54,877 nt of DNA from positions 1 through 54,877 of the forward strand of contig JAFGVN010000105.1 of the NCBI GenBank assembly GCA_016937975.1. Direction: 5' to 3'. Made by a program: the position numbers and the translations under genes. Below are positions 26,277-34,669 of this stretch, piece by piece. The notes under the pieces were generated by a model. The model made no database searches, was not told the DNA's origin, and saw only the letters and a program-made list of their open reading frames with translations. This stretch comes from Clostridia bacterium (GTDB taxonomy: Bacteria; Bacillota; Clostridia; Peptostreptococcales; Acidaminobacteraceae). Numbering within the stretch: position 1 is the stretch's first letter; each line of letters opens with the position of its first letter.

Positions 26277-26990
26277 TCAATTTAGAAAATCCAGGATTTT
26301 CTCTGTCAGGATTCTTAGTTGTTCTTCAGGGCTAATTTCAGCTTCCAAATCACCGCTTTGCTCACCATAGAATCCCATTTGAGCATGATTGCCACCTTCG
26401 ATAATATAATACACCGTATCTTCAGGTAGTAGATTTGACTTGCTCATGACCTTTTCTGCATCAAGGAGTCCATCACGTGAACCCAGTAAGGATAACACTT
26501 GAATCTTTTTTTCGCTGAAATCATGTTTATCTTGAGGATAAGATGCCAATAGAATAAGTTTTTCAATATTCGTATTCTCAAATGCGTATTGACTTGCCAT
26601 TACACCACCTAAAGAGTGACCCATGATTACCCAATGCTCTATTTCGGGGTGATTTTTAATGATTTGATCAGCTTCATTTGGTGAAAATATTGCAAAATTC
26701 AAAGTCATTTTTGCGATGAAAGTTGAATAACTTGATTCAGCCAAATTTCTCATCAGTGGTGCATAACTTTCAGGTTCTACCTTTGCACCAGGATACAAAA
26801 TGATCCCTGTACGATTGGATTCAACCGGTAAAAAGCTAATATAATCTTCGTTTGTTACTTTGACCATCTCATCAGTTTCCATTGCCTTAAGAGCAGTTTC
26901 AGTTGGTGCATAACTTTGAGTCATATAAAATACACCCCCAATAATTAAGATGACTAAAGCAATAGATCCCCATTTTAAGAATTTCTTCAT
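26277..26990 (-). CDS. Membrane-anchored alpha/beta hydrolase
   Basis: 237 residues. An N-terminal hydrophobic helix (about 7-25) without a lipobox gives a signal anchor. The hydrolase core has strand IILYPGAKV, nucleophile elbow GHSLGGVMAS, acid region LGSRDGLLD and the catalytic His in EGGNHAQMGFYG. It matches a family of small extracellular alpha/beta hydrolases in Firmicutes of unknown substrate. The start codon overlaps the stop of the FAD enzyme gene by four bases, and both are read on the minus strand, so they form an operon. Confidence 0.82.
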   Translation of the reverse strand: MKKFLKWGSIALVILIIGGVFYMTQSYAPTETALKAMETDEMVKVTNEDYISFLPVESNRTGIILYPGAKVEPESYAPLMRNLAESSYSTFIAKMTLNFAIFSPNEADQIIKNHPEIEHWVIMGHSLGGVMASQYAFENTNIEKLILLASYPQDKHDFSEKKIQVLSLLGSRDGLLDAEKVMSKSNLLPEDTVYYIIEGGNHAQMGFYGEQSGDLEAEISPEEQLRILTEKILDFLN

Positions 26991-28381
26991 GCTAACTGTT
27001 CTCCCATTAAGACACCCATGACGGATGCCATCATTAATCCACGTGTCCAGCCACTGGAGTCGCCAAGACAGTGTAGGTTTTTAACATTTGTTTCAAAGGT
27101 ATCACTTAAAATAATTTTATTGGAATAGAATTTTACTTCTGGTCCATATAAAAGTGTTTCAGGACTGGCGAAACCAGGTACTACTGCATCTAGAGCTGCA
27201 ATAAAATTCAAAATGTTTGTCATAGGTCTGTAGGGAATTGCAGCTGTTAAATCACCTGCTACAGCATCGACTAGAGTTGGTACAACATTGGAACGATCCA
27301 GTTCTTTGTCCCAGGTTCTTTTTCCTGATAAAATATCACCATATCTTTGTACTAATATTTTACCATTTCCTAGCATATTGACAAGTTCTGATACTTTTTT
27401 ACCGTATTCAATGGGTTTGTTAAAGGGTGCACAGAAATTATGTGAGCTTAAAATAGCCAAGTTTGTATTATTAGATTTTTTTTCTTTGTAGGAATGTCCA
27501 TTTACTACTGCCAAATCGTTGTCATAGTTTTCCTGGCTAACAAAACCACCAGGATTTTGACAGAAGGTACGGACTTTATCCTTATAGGGTTCTACATAGC
27601 CGATTAATTTTGATTCATAGAGTGCTTCGTTTACTTTTTCCATAATTTCATTACGAACTTCTACTCTTACACCGATATCAACCGTGCCAGCATGATGGTC
27701 TATTTCATGTTTTAGGCACATTTGCTTTAACCAATCTGCACCTTTTCTTCCTGTTGCTATAACAACATAGGTACCATGAATTTTGTAAGTTTCTTTAGTT
27801 TTTAAATCAGTAACCTTTACACCAGAGATGACACCGTCGTCAATGATTAAGTCTTCTGTACGGGTATGAAATTTTATATCAACGTGGTTTTCTAAAATAA
27901 AATCTTGGATTTTCCAGTAAATCTCATGTGCTTTTTCAGTTCCCAAATGACGGATAGGGCAGTCAACAAGTTTCAATCCCCCTCGAATAGCACCTTTCCG
28001 AATTTCTTTTACAGCTTCAGAGTGTTCCAAACCTTCAATATGGTCGTCAGCACCAAAGTTTAAATAAATTTCATCTGTATAGTGAATGTAGTTTTGAGCT
28101 TTGTGTCTTCCAATTAATTCTGGTAAATCGCCACCGACTTCATAACTTAAACTGAGTTTTCCGTCTGAAAAGGCACCTGCCCCAGAAAAGCCAGTTGTAA
28201 TATGGCAATAGGGTTTACAATTAACACAGATATGGGTTTCTTCTTTTGGACAGTGACGTTTGTCGACTGGGGCACCTTTTTCAATGAGTAAGATTCTCTT
28301 TTGACTGTTTTTTTGAATCATTTCTAATGCAGTGAAAATACCAGCAGGACCAGCGCCAACAATAATTACATCGTAATGCAT
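26987..28381 (-). CDS. FAD-dependent dehydrogenase (COG2509-like)
   Basis: 464 residues. Rossmann FAD motif VIIVGAGPAGIFTA at the N-terminus, a cysteine-containing segment with HICVNC and PYCHI, the glycine-rich FSGAGAFSDGKLSLS, a second NAD(P)/FAD element YVVIATGRKGADW, and a C-terminal FAD-contact GDSSGWTRGLMMASVMG. This is a well spread but poorly characterised family in anaerobes. AAGGAG precedes the start on its strand. It shares the intergenic region 28382-28648 with the divergent flavodoxin gene. Confidence 0.82.
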   Translation of the reverse strand: MHYDVIIVGAGPAGIFTALEMIQKNSQKRILLIEKGAPVDKRHCPKEETHICVNCKPYCHITTGFSGAGAFSDGKLSLSYEVGGDLPELIGRHKAQNYIHYTDEIYLNFGADDHIEGLEHSEAVKEIRKGAIRGGLKLVDCPIRHLGTEKAHEIYWKIQDFILENHVDIKFHTRTEDLIIDDGVISGVKVTDLKTKETYKIHGTYVVIATGRKGADWLKQMCLKHEIDHHAGTVDIGVRVEVRNEIMEKVNEALYESKLIGYVEPYKDKVRTFCQNPGGFVSQENYDNDLAVVNGHSYKEKKSNNTNLAILSSHNFCAPFNKPIEYGKKVSELVNMLGNGKILVQRYGDILSGKRTWDKELDRSNVVPTLVDAVAGDLTAAIPYRPMTNILNFIAALDAVVPGFASPETLLYGPEVKFYSNKIILSDTFETNVKNLHCLGDSSGWTRGLMMASVMGVLMGEQLA

Positions 28382-28648
28382 AATACTCCTTCCACACCCA
28401 TAGGTCAGTTATTTAAGGTAACTGGTAGAAACTTTGAGACCATATTACTCAAATTATATAAGCGAATGTTTAATAAATATTCTTCTAAAACGTTCGGTTT
28501 TATTATATCCTATTCCTTTGATAGAATCAAACAATAAGTCAAAAAACAGTTTGTATAGATTTTACGAAAAAAACATTAAAGCATTTAGCTTTATAGGTTT
28601 GAATATGATAAAATACTGGTGGGATAATTATTTGGAAAGGGGAAAATT

Positions 28649-29389
28649 ATGAATCATTACATTGTAACCTTTAGCCCTACTAAAACGACTTTAAAAGTTG
28701 TTGAAGCAATTGCTAAAGGGATGACAGAGCAATACAAACTTATTAACATCACTTCATTGGATCAAAGAAAAGAACCTTTAAAATTTGAGAAAAATGATGT
28801 TGTGATCATTGGTGCGCCAGTTTACGCAGGTAGATTACCCGTGTTTGTGGCTGACTTTTATAAACAGTTTGAGGGTAATGGTGCCCTAGCAGTTCCAGTT
28901 GTTGTATATGGAAATAGACATTATGATGATGCTTTGTTGGAGTTATACAATATTTTAAAAGACACGGGATTCTCCATTATCGGTGCTGGCATCTTTGTAG
29001 GTGAACATTCCTATTCAAAGGATCTTGCAAGTATGCGTCCTGATGCAAGTGATTTGGCAATTGCTTATAATTTTGGGAAGAATATCAGTTATATTGAAAA
29101 ATCATTGGATATTCCAGGTGATCAACCTTACAGAGCAATCGTTGAAAGTTTACCTATTGGACCTGATACTTCAGATGCCTGTGTCAAATGTGGTGTTTGC
29201 TATAATGTGTGCCCCATGGATGCCATTAATAATGAAAACTTTTTAGCGGATGAAAACAAATGTATTAAATGTCATGCCTGTGTAAAATCTTGTCCAATGG
29301 AAGCAAAGGCATTTGATCATCGACTAGATCCAATAAGAGAACGTTTGAAAACATTATGTGCAGATAGAAAGGAACCAATATTATTTTGA
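28649..29389 (+). CDS. Flavodoxin-ferredoxin fusion (EFR1-type)
   Basis: 246 residues. The N-terminal flavodoxin-like domain has the FMN phosphate loop FSPTKTTLKVV and the segment DVVIIGAPVYAGRLP. The C-terminal part carries two 4Fe-4S clusters: CVKCGVCYNVCPMDAI (near 180) and CIKCHACVKSCPMEA (near 207). It is a soluble electron carrier or small oxidoreductase. GAAAGGGG precedes ATG 28649. It has its own terminator and stands beside hcp, and could supply electrons to it. I find no copy of the hcp-type operator upstream of this gene. Confidence 0.87.
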   Translation: MNHYIVTFSPTKTTLKVVEAIAKGMTEQYKLINITSLDQRKEPLKFEKNDVVIIGAPVYAGRLPVFVADFYKQFEGNGALAVPVVVYGNRHYDDALLELYNILKDTGFSIIGAGIFVGEHSYSKDLASMRPDASDLAIAYNFGKNISYIEKSLDIPGDQPYRAIVESLPIGPDTSDACVKCGVCYNVCPMDAINNENFLADENKCIKCHACVKSCPMEAKAFDHRLDPIRERLKTLCADRKEPILF

Positions 29390-29391
29390 TA

Positions 29392-29417
29392 AGATCAGAA
29401 ATTCTGATCTTTTTTTT
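29392..29417 (+). terminator. Terminator of the flavodoxin-ferredoxin gene
   Basis: Perfect 8-bp stem AGATCAGA/TCTGATCT with loop AAT, then seven T. Confidence 0.88.
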
Positions 29418-29421
29418 ATAC

Positions 29422-29464
29422 TGTAACACAGGTTACCGAATCCTATTGAAAACGAATGTATACT
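29422..29464 (+). promoter_or_regulatory. hcp promoter with a Crp/Fnr-type activator site
   Basis: The dyad GTAAC-ACAG-GTTAC (29423-29436, centre 29429.5) stands 29.5 bases before the -10 TATACT (29459-29464). No good -35 is present, and the dyad centre falls at about -41.5 from the expected start point, the class II activator position. The likely regulator by analogy is HcpR or another Crp/Fnr-family protein; none is encoded in this window. Confidence 0.7.
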
Positions 29465-29558
29465 ATGTTTGTAAACAATAATAAATGATTGCGAAACAAA
29501 GTAAGGGTAAACTTAATACGCAATACATAAATAAGAACTCGTTTGAAAGGAGTATCAA

Positions 29559-31211
29559 ATGTTTGAAGTAAAAGATACAAGTGCAATGTTCTGTTTTCAA
29601 TGTCAAGAAGCTGCAGGTGGTAAAGGCTGTACTAAAATAGGCGTTTGTGGTAAAACAAGTGACGTTGCAAATTTACAAGATTTATTATTATTCGTATTGA
29701 AAGGTGTAGCATTTTACAATAAAGAAGCAAGAGCATTTAACTTAAACAATAAAAATACAGATGCTTTAATCTTTGATGGTTTGTTTGCTACAATTACAAA
29801 TGCAAACTTTGACAGAGAAGCTTTCATTGCTAGAATTGAAACAGCATTAACTGTAAGAGATTTAATCAAAAAGGAATTGGAAGCAAAAGGTAAGGTTTAT
29901 ACAGACTTACACGATTCAGCTCTATGGACAGGTACTTCAGAAAGTTTTGATGAAAAAGCTAAATCAGTTGGCGTTTTATCAGAAGAAAATGAAGATGTAA
30001 GATCTTTAAAAGAATTAATTACTTATGGTTTAAAAGGTATGGCTGCTTATGGTATGCATGCATATCACTTAGGAAGAGTTAAAGAAGAAATTAACATCTT
30101 CATTGAAGAGGCTTTAATCGCTTTAACAACTGCAATGGATGCAGATGCGCTTGTAGCTTTAACTTTAAAAACTGGTGATTACGGTGTACAAGTTATGGCT
30201 TTATTGGATGAAGCTAATACGAGCACATATGGTAACCCAGTCATTACAGAAGTAAATATCGGTACAAGAAATAACCCAGCTATTTTGATCTCAGGTCATG
30301 ATTTAAACGATTTAGAAATGTTGCTTGAGCAAACAAAAGGTACTGGTGTCGATGTCTATACGCACTCAGAAATGTTACCAGCCCACTATTATCCTAAATT
30401 CAAAGCATATGACAACTTGGTAGGTAACTATGGTAATGCTTGGTGGAAGCAAAAGGAAGAATTTGAATCATTCAATGGACCTGTTCTTTTCACTACAAAC
30501 TGTATCGTTCCTCCAAAAGGTGATGTTCAAAAGAGAATCTTTACAACAGGTTCAGCTGGTTTCCCTGGTTGTGTGCATATTGTAGAAGAAAATGGTAAGA
30601 AAGATTTCTCACAAGTGATTGAAATGGCAAAAACTTTACCAGCACCAACTCAAATTGAAGAAGGTAAAATCATTGGTGGCTTTGCCCATGCTCAAGTATT
30701 TGCTTTAGCAGATAAAGTAGTAGACGCAGTGAAATCAGGCGCAATCAAGAAGTTCTTTGTTATGGCAGGTTGTGATGGTCGTATGAAATCAAGAGATTAC
30801 TATACGGAATTTGCAGAAAAATTGCCAAAGGATACTGTAATTTTAACTGCTGGTTGTGCAAAATACAGATACAACAAGTTAAATCTTGGTGATATTGGTG
30901 GCATTCCTAGAGTATTGGATGCTGGTCAATGTAATGATTCTTACTCATTGGCAGTGATTGCATTAAAGTTAAAAGAAATATTTGACTTAACCGATGTAAA
31001 TGAGTTACCAATCGCTTATAACATTGCTTGGTATGAACAAAAAGCCGTGATCGTATTGTTAGCATTACTTGCATTAGGTGTTAAAAATATTCACTTAGGA
31101 CCAACACTTCCAGCATTCTTATCACCAAATGTAGCAAATGTTCTTGTTGAGAACTTTGGTATCGGTGGTATTGGCAATGTAGAAGATGATATTGACATGT
31201 TCTTAGCATAA
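29559..31211 (+). CDS. hcp: Hybrid cluster protein / hydroxylamine reductase
   Basis: 550 residues. N-terminal cysteines at 12, 15, 24 and 30 (C-x2-C-x8-C-x5-C), as in class I/II Hcp from anaerobes. The hybrid-cluster ligands appear in [21 protein letters not shown] and [12 protein letters not shown]. Hcp detoxifies nitric oxide and can reduce hydroxylamine in the cytoplasm. AAAGGAG precedes ATG 29559. No hcr reductase gene is fused or adjacent; the flavodoxin-ferredoxin before it and the ferredoxin at 33876 are candidate electron donors. It has its own promoter and terminator. Confidence 0.96.
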   Translation: MFEVKDTSAMFCFQCQEAAGGKGCTKIGVCGKTSDVANLQDLLLFVLKGVAFYNKEARAFNLNNKNTDALIFDGLFATITNANFDREAFIARIETALTVRDLIKKELEAKGKVYTDLHDSALWTGTSESFDEKAKSVGVLSEENEDVRSLKELITYGLKGMAAYGMHAYHLGRVKEEINIFIEEALIALTTAMDADALVALTLKTGDYGVQVMALLDEANTSTYGNPVITEVNIGTRNNPAILISGHDLNDLEMLLEQTKGTGVDVYTHSEMLPAHYYPKFKAYDNLVGNYGNAWWKQKEEFESFNGPVLFTTNCIVPPKGDVQKRIFTTGSAGFPGCVHIVEENGKKDFSQVIEMAKTLPAPTQIEEGKIIGGFAHAQVFALADKVVDAVKSGAIKKFFVMAGCDGRMKSRDYYTEFAEKLPKDTVILTAGCAKYRYNKLNLGDIGGIPRVLDAGQCNDSYSLAVIALKLKEIFDLTDVNELPIAYNIAWYEQKAVIVLLALLALGVKNIHLGPTLPAFLSPNVANVLVENFGIGGIGNVEDDIDMFLA

Positions 31212-31218
31212 GATGAAG

Positions 31219-31246
31219 AAGAACGTTGGAAACAACGTTCTTTTTT
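31219..31246 (+). terminator. Terminator of hcp
   Basis: Perfect 10-bp stem AAGAACGTTG/CAACGTTCTT with a GAAA tetraloop, then T residues. Confidence 0.9.
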
Positions 31247-31278
31247 AAATTCCATGAGTAAATACATTTATTTATGAA

Positions 31279-31323
31279 GTTGTAACACAGGATACAACTA
31301 AGTATACCTAAATAGTATATAAT
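31279..31323 (+). promoter_or_regulatory. Promoter of the CMD-like gene with the same activator site
   Basis: GTAAC-ACAG-GATAC (31282-31295, centre 31288.5), with outer arms GTTGTA/TACAAC extending the dyad. The -10 TATAAT (31318-31323) starts 29.5 bases from the centre, exactly as at hcp. This shared geometry implies control by the same regulator. Confidence 0.7.
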
Positions 31324-31355
31324 AAAGTTAGATAAGAAAATGAAAGGAGAACCGT

Positions 31356-31712
31356 ATGTTAAATCAAAAGGAAAAAGAATTATTTAAAACTGAAATAGGC
31401 TTCGTACCCCCTGGCGTTATGGTATCTGAGAACTTTGGTGAAGCATTCCAACAAATGATTGCAAGTTATCATCATGCCATTTGGGGTGATGGCGTGATCC
31501 CATTGAAATACAGATATTTAATAGCATTTGCGACAGCAATAGTTGATCAAAATGAACAAAGAGCTAAACTTGAAATGAGAAAAGCCATTCAAGAAGGTGC
31601 AACAAAAGAAGAATTGCTTGAGGTAATTAAACAGCAAATTTGGATGAAAGGTGCACCAACTATCCTACAAGTTGCCCCTCTTATTCAAATGATCAATCAG
31701 AAGTTCTCATAA
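31356..31712 (+). CDS. Carboxymuconolactone-decarboxylase-like protein without the AhpD CxxC
   Basis: 118 residues, all helical in appearance. The core YRYLIAFATAIVDQNEQRA followed by MRKAIQEGATKEELLEVI matches the CMD/AhpD fold, but the CxxCxxxH active site of AhpD is absent and the protein has no cysteine at all. AAAGGAG precedes ATG 31356. It is monocistronic and has the hcp-type operator, so it probably acts in the same stress response, in an unknown way. A peroxidase-type disulfide role can be ruled out from the missing cysteines. Confidence 0.75.
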   Translation: MLNQKEKELFKTEIGFVPPGVMVSENFGEAFQQMIASYHHAIWGDGVIPLKYRYLIAFATAIVDQNEQRAKLEMRKAIQEGATKEELLEVIKQQIWMKGAPTILQVAPLIQMINQKFS

Positions 31713-31738
31713 TATCACCAGTAGGTGATATTTTTTTG
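31711..31738 (+). terminator. Terminator of the CMD-like gene
   Basis: Perfect 9-bp stem AATATCACC/GGTGATATT with loop AGTA, then T residues. Confidence 0.88.
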
Positions 31739-31810
31739 AGGATTTAACCAAATTTTCAAGTGTTTTCAGATTAAGGAATTTTTGTTATAAACTTAAGATA
31801 TCGGTGACTT

Positions 31811-31841
31811 TCCCAGATTATTTTGTTATGCTTATCTGGGA
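31811..31841 (+). promoter_or_regulatory. Hairpin covering the ribosome site of the flippase gene
   Basis: Perfect 8-bp stem TCCCAGAT/ATCTGGGA (31811-31818 with 31834-31841) around a 15-base loop. The 3' arm contains the GGGA of the flippase ribosome site (GGGAG, 31838-31842), so folding would hide it. As DNA it could equally be an operator. Confidence 0.45.
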
Positions 31842-31849
31842 GAAAACAT

Positions 31850-33049
31850 ATGAAATTAGAAAACTTCAAAGAAAAATTAATAGAGTCATTATTTGGAAAT
31901 GTTCTGATGATGGCATTGAATTTAATCTTGCCAATGGTCATAACAAGGTTATACGATGTTGAAATCTATGGCAGTTATGTCTATGGCATTACCATAGTTT
32001 CCATTGCCTTATTTTTAGCAAATCTAGGTATGGAAACTGGGTTATTGTATTTCATTCCAAAAGAAGGAAATCGCTACGTTTCATCAGCCTTTTTAATTAA
32101 TATATTAACCAGTGTATTAGCCATTATCATGGTTTTAGTGTTCTTCCCAAAACAATTGGTTCCATATTTAGGTTTGATTTGGCTGTTGTCTGCTGAGCAA
32201 TTATTTTTCAGTTTATATAGGTCACAGCATAAAATAAAAAATTTCTTTCTGATTAAATCCTTTGTAGGCTTGGGTCTAACCATGGTTATAGCAGGGGTAT
32301 TTACCCTTTGGTTTGAACCCTCGGAAACACACCTTATTATTGCAACCTATATTAGTGTTATTTTGTCCAATATACTTTATATGTTTGAAAACAAAGGTAT
32401 GTTTGGACCATTACATATGAAGATGGAATTCATAAGTTATTCTGTAACCATTATACTTGGTGGTGTCATGTCGTTGGTCATTTCCTATATAGATATTGTC
32501 ATGATAGAAGCCATGATGACAAAGAGCGATGTAGGGATTTACAAGGTAGGTACAGAGTTGTCTCAATTGCCTTCTATGTTTCTTAGAATTGTCAATACGG
32601 TATTTCCTCCTTTAATATCCAAACTGTATCATGAAGGAAAAGTAGAAGAGGTAAGACGTCTTTATGAGAAAATTACACGGTATTTATTTGTTGTATCCAG
32701 TGTGGTTATATTTTTCATTTTAATCTTTGCTGAGCCAATTTTAAAATTATATGGTGAAGTTTATCTTCTCGGAAAGCAAGTTTTAATTTACAGGAGTATT
32801 GGTCAACTTGTCAATGCCAGTGTAGGCAGTGTTTGGTATATTGTCATTATGACTGGTCATCCTAAAATACGATTTGTAGGGGTGTTAATATCAGCAGTTA
32901 TGAATGTTATATTAAATGCCTTGTTTATTCCGATATGGGGTATCGATGGAGCTGCTTTTGCCAGTATGATTTCAACTGTCTTCATTAATATTTTAGGATT
33001 CTTTATCGTCAAGAAAATATTAAATTCAAAAGTTTATTATATTATTTAA
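31850..33049 (+). CDS. Polysaccharide flippase (Wzx/MurJ-like, MOP superfamily)
   Basis: 399 residues with about 12 hydrophobic segments. N-terminal NVLMMALNLILPMVITRLYD and YGSYVYGITIVSIALFLANL are typical of O-antigen/teichoic acid flippases. The start is ATG 31850 with GGGAG seven bases upstream; the frame is open to TTG 31823, which has no ribosome site. Monocistronic, no glycosyltransferase genes nearby, so the exported polymer or lipid-linked sugar is unknown. Confidence 0.83.
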   Translation: MKLENFKEKLIESLFGNVLMMALNLILPMVITRLYDVEIYGSYVYGITIVSIALFLANLGMETGLLYFIPKEGNRYVSSAFLINILTSVLAIIMVLVFFPKQLVPYLGLIWLLSAEQLFFSLYRSQHKIKNFFLIKSFVGLGLTMVIAGVFTLWFEPSETHLIIATYISVILSNILYMFENKGMFGPLHMKMEFISYSVTIILGGVMSLVISYIDIVMIEAMMTKSDVGIYKVGTELSQLPSMFLRIVNTVFPPLISKLYHEGKVEEVRRLYEKITRYLFVVSSVVIFFILIFAEPILKLYGEVYLLGKQVLIYRSIGQLVNASVGSVWYIVIMTGHPKIRFVGVLISAVMNVILNALFIPIWGIDGAAFASMISTVFINILGFFIVKKILNSKVYYII

Positions 33050-33078
33050 AAGAAACGAGTTGCAAAAACTCGTTTCTT
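33050..33078. terminator. Bidirectional terminator between flippase and sfsA
   Basis: Perfect 11-bp stem AAGAAACGAGT/ACTCGTTTCTT with a seven-base loop. Lies between convergent genes. Confidence 0.85.
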
Positions 33079-33760
33079 ATAGTTTGTAAGGAATTTCATT
33101 TAAGATCTCAATTGAAGTTTCAGTAACTTTAGAAGTAAAGCATTTCAAGAGGACACCTGATTCTACAGCCTTTTTTAATGCTTCTCCAAATATAGGATCA
33201 CGCTCGTAATTCGGGGTAAAATATTTAATGTGATCCATTTGAATCAAAAGGACAATATAATTGGTATAACCCTCTCTTAACCCCTCAACAAGCTCGTTGA
33301 CATGTTTTGTACCTCTTGTGGTCGGGGCGTCGGGAAACTTTGCCACACCATCGATTTCTAAAGTAACGCCTTTTACTTCGATAAAACCTTTTTTAGTTGG
33401 TGTTTCATAATAAACATCAAAACGGGAATTACCATATGTCTGCTCTCTCTTTATATAGGTTGGTCTTTCATCTAAAATTTTGCCTTCTGATAAAGCTTCA
33501 TAAACAACCTGATTAGGCACTTGTGAATCGATGTTAATAAGTTCATTTTCCTTATAAATGCCGATCAGTGAATATTTGGTTTTTCTGTTTGGATTATTGC
33601 TTTTTTCTAAATAACATTGACGACCTTCTATAAAGAGTTCCTTGCATCGACCTGTATTTTTAACATGAACAGTTTCAAGGATATCATCCACTATGACTTC
33701 TGCTATGAAACGGTTTATTCTCTTTATGAAAATGCCTTCAGTTATATTGGAATAGATCAT
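33077..33760 (-). CDS. sfsA: SfsA family DNA/RNA nuclease-like protein
   Basis: 227 residues from ATG at 33760, which has GCGAGG upstream on its strand; the frame is open to 33811 but that start would include part of the promoter. Family marks: NTGRCKELF, the core YGNSRFDVYYETPTKKGFIEVKGVTLE (the D and ExK of the PD-(D/E)XK fold), FPDAPTTRGTKHVNEL, and TPNYERDPIFGEAL near the C-terminus. First described as a sugar fermentation stimulation protein; relatives have nuclease activity. A perfect TATAAT on the minus strand (33796-33791) lies upstream, and the ferredoxin activator site covers its -35 region. Confidence 0.93.
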   Translation of the reverse strand: MIYSNITEGIFIKRINRFIAEVIVDDILETVHVKNTGRCKELFIEGRQCYLEKSNNPNRKTKYSLIGIYKENELINIDSQVPNQVVYEALSEGKILDERPTYIKREQTYGNSRFDVYYETPTKKGFIEVKGVTLEIDGVAKFPDAPTTRGTKHVNELVEGLREGYTNYIVLLIQMDHIKYFTPNYERDPIFGEALKKAVESGVLLKCFTSKVTETSIEILNEIPYKL

Positions 33761-33802
33761 AAAACCTCGCAATCTGTACAAATTTAGTGTATTATATTCA
33801 TA

Positions 33803-33846
33803 TTGTAACACATGTTACTGTAACTATGATAAAACTTTGGTATGAT
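33803..33846 (+). promoter_or_regulatory. Ferredoxin promoter with the third activator site
   Basis: GTAAC-ACAT-GTTAC (33805-33818, centre 33811.5) is followed 29.5 bases from the centre by -10 TATGAT (33841-33846). A third GTAAC half-site follows at 33820-33824 and forms an overlapping GTTAC-T-GTAAC palindrome. The same site overlaps the -35 region of the divergent sfsA promoter, so one bound protein could activate the ferredoxin gene and repress sfsA. Confidence 0.7.
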
Positions 33847-33875
33847 TGTGTCAAAGAAAAACCATGGAGGTTATG

Positions 33876-34643
33876 ATGAAAAGAACGATCATTGAAATAA
33901 ATGAAGAGAAATGTGTTGGATGTGGCTTGTGTGCAAGTGCATGTGAGCAAGGTGCCATTCAAATGATTGATGGTAAAGCTAAATTGGTCAGTGATACTTA
34001 TTGTGATGGCTTAGGCATGTGTTTACCCGCTTGTCCTGTAGATGCCATTAAATTAACAGAAAAAGAAGCCAATGCCTTTGATTCTGATCGTAAAGGTTTT
34101 GCTCTAAAAAGTGAAGGTTGTGGATCTACTAAATCTGTAGAATTAAAACCAAAGAAAAATGCCTTTACTTCACCAGCGGGAAATCCTTTTGAATTACCAA
34201 CAAAGCAGGACAATGGTTTAAAAACAACGGACTTCAAACCAAATACAGCGATAAAAGCGCCTGACACCGGGATTTCTTCATCACAATTAAGACAATGGCC
34301 GGTTCAAATCAACTTGGTGAATGTACAGTCAGAGTTCTTTGAAGATGCCAATATCTTAATTGCTGCTGATTGTACTGCTTATGCCTATGCTCGTTTTCAT
34401 GAAGAGTTTATTAGAGGTAAAGTTACTTTGATTGGTTGTCCGAAATTAGATTATTTAGAAGGTTATATTGAAAAACTGACTGAGATTTTTAAAAGCCATC
34501 ACATTCAGTCTGTTACAGTGGCAAGAATGTCTGTTCCATGCTGTGGCGGACTAACAAAAGCCGTAAAAGAAGCTTTGGAACGTGCGAATAAGCGAGTGCC
34601 TTATTTAGAACAAACAATTACACCAGAAGGAAATGTACTTTAA
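33876..34643 (+). CDS. Two-cluster 4Fe-4S ferredoxin with C-terminal cysteine domain
   Basis: 255 residues from ATG 33876 (GGAGG five bases upstream). Cluster 1 is CVGCGLCASACEQGAI; cluster 2 is the variant CDGLGMCLPACPVDAI with five residues between its first two cysteines. After a low-complexity Lys/Ser/Thr/Pro linker (about 80-145), the C-terminal region carries conserved-looking cysteines in AADCTAYAYARF, LIGCPKL and PCCGGL. Proteins of this architecture are common in clostridia and often lie near hcp. With the shared operator, it is a good candidate electron donor to Hcp, though this is inferred. Confidence 0.82.
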   Translation: MKRTIIEINEEKCVGCGLCASACEQGAIQMIDGKAKLVSDTYCDGLGMCLPACPVDAIKLTEKEANAFDSDRKGFALKSEGCGSTKSVELKPKKNAFTSPAGNPFELPTKQDNGLKTTDFKPNTAIKAPDTGISSSQLRQWPVQINLVNVQSEFFEDANILIAADCTAYAYARFHEEFIRGKVTLIGCPKLDYLEGYIEKLTEIFKSHHIQSVTVARMSVPCCGGLTKAVKEALERANKRVPYLEQTITPEGNVL

Positions 34644-34669
34644 AAAAGCCTACAATGTAGGCTTTTTTT
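34642..34669. terminator. Bidirectional terminator
   Basis: 12-bp perfect stem AAAAAAGCCTAC/GTAGGCTTTTTT with loop AAT between the convergent ferredoxin and GGDEF genes. Confidence 0.88.

Noticed and set aside
28406-28424. Inverted repeat CAGTTA-N7-TAACTG in the divergent intergenic region
   Set aside because: Contains GTAAC but in the opposite arrangement to the hcp-type dyad and with another spacing; no -10 at the shared distance. Not added to the regulon.
28434-28652. 72-residue plus-strand reading frame before the flavodoxin-ferredoxin gene
   Set aside because: No ribosome site at its start, biased composition, overlaps the promoter region and runs into the next gene's start. Treated as chance.
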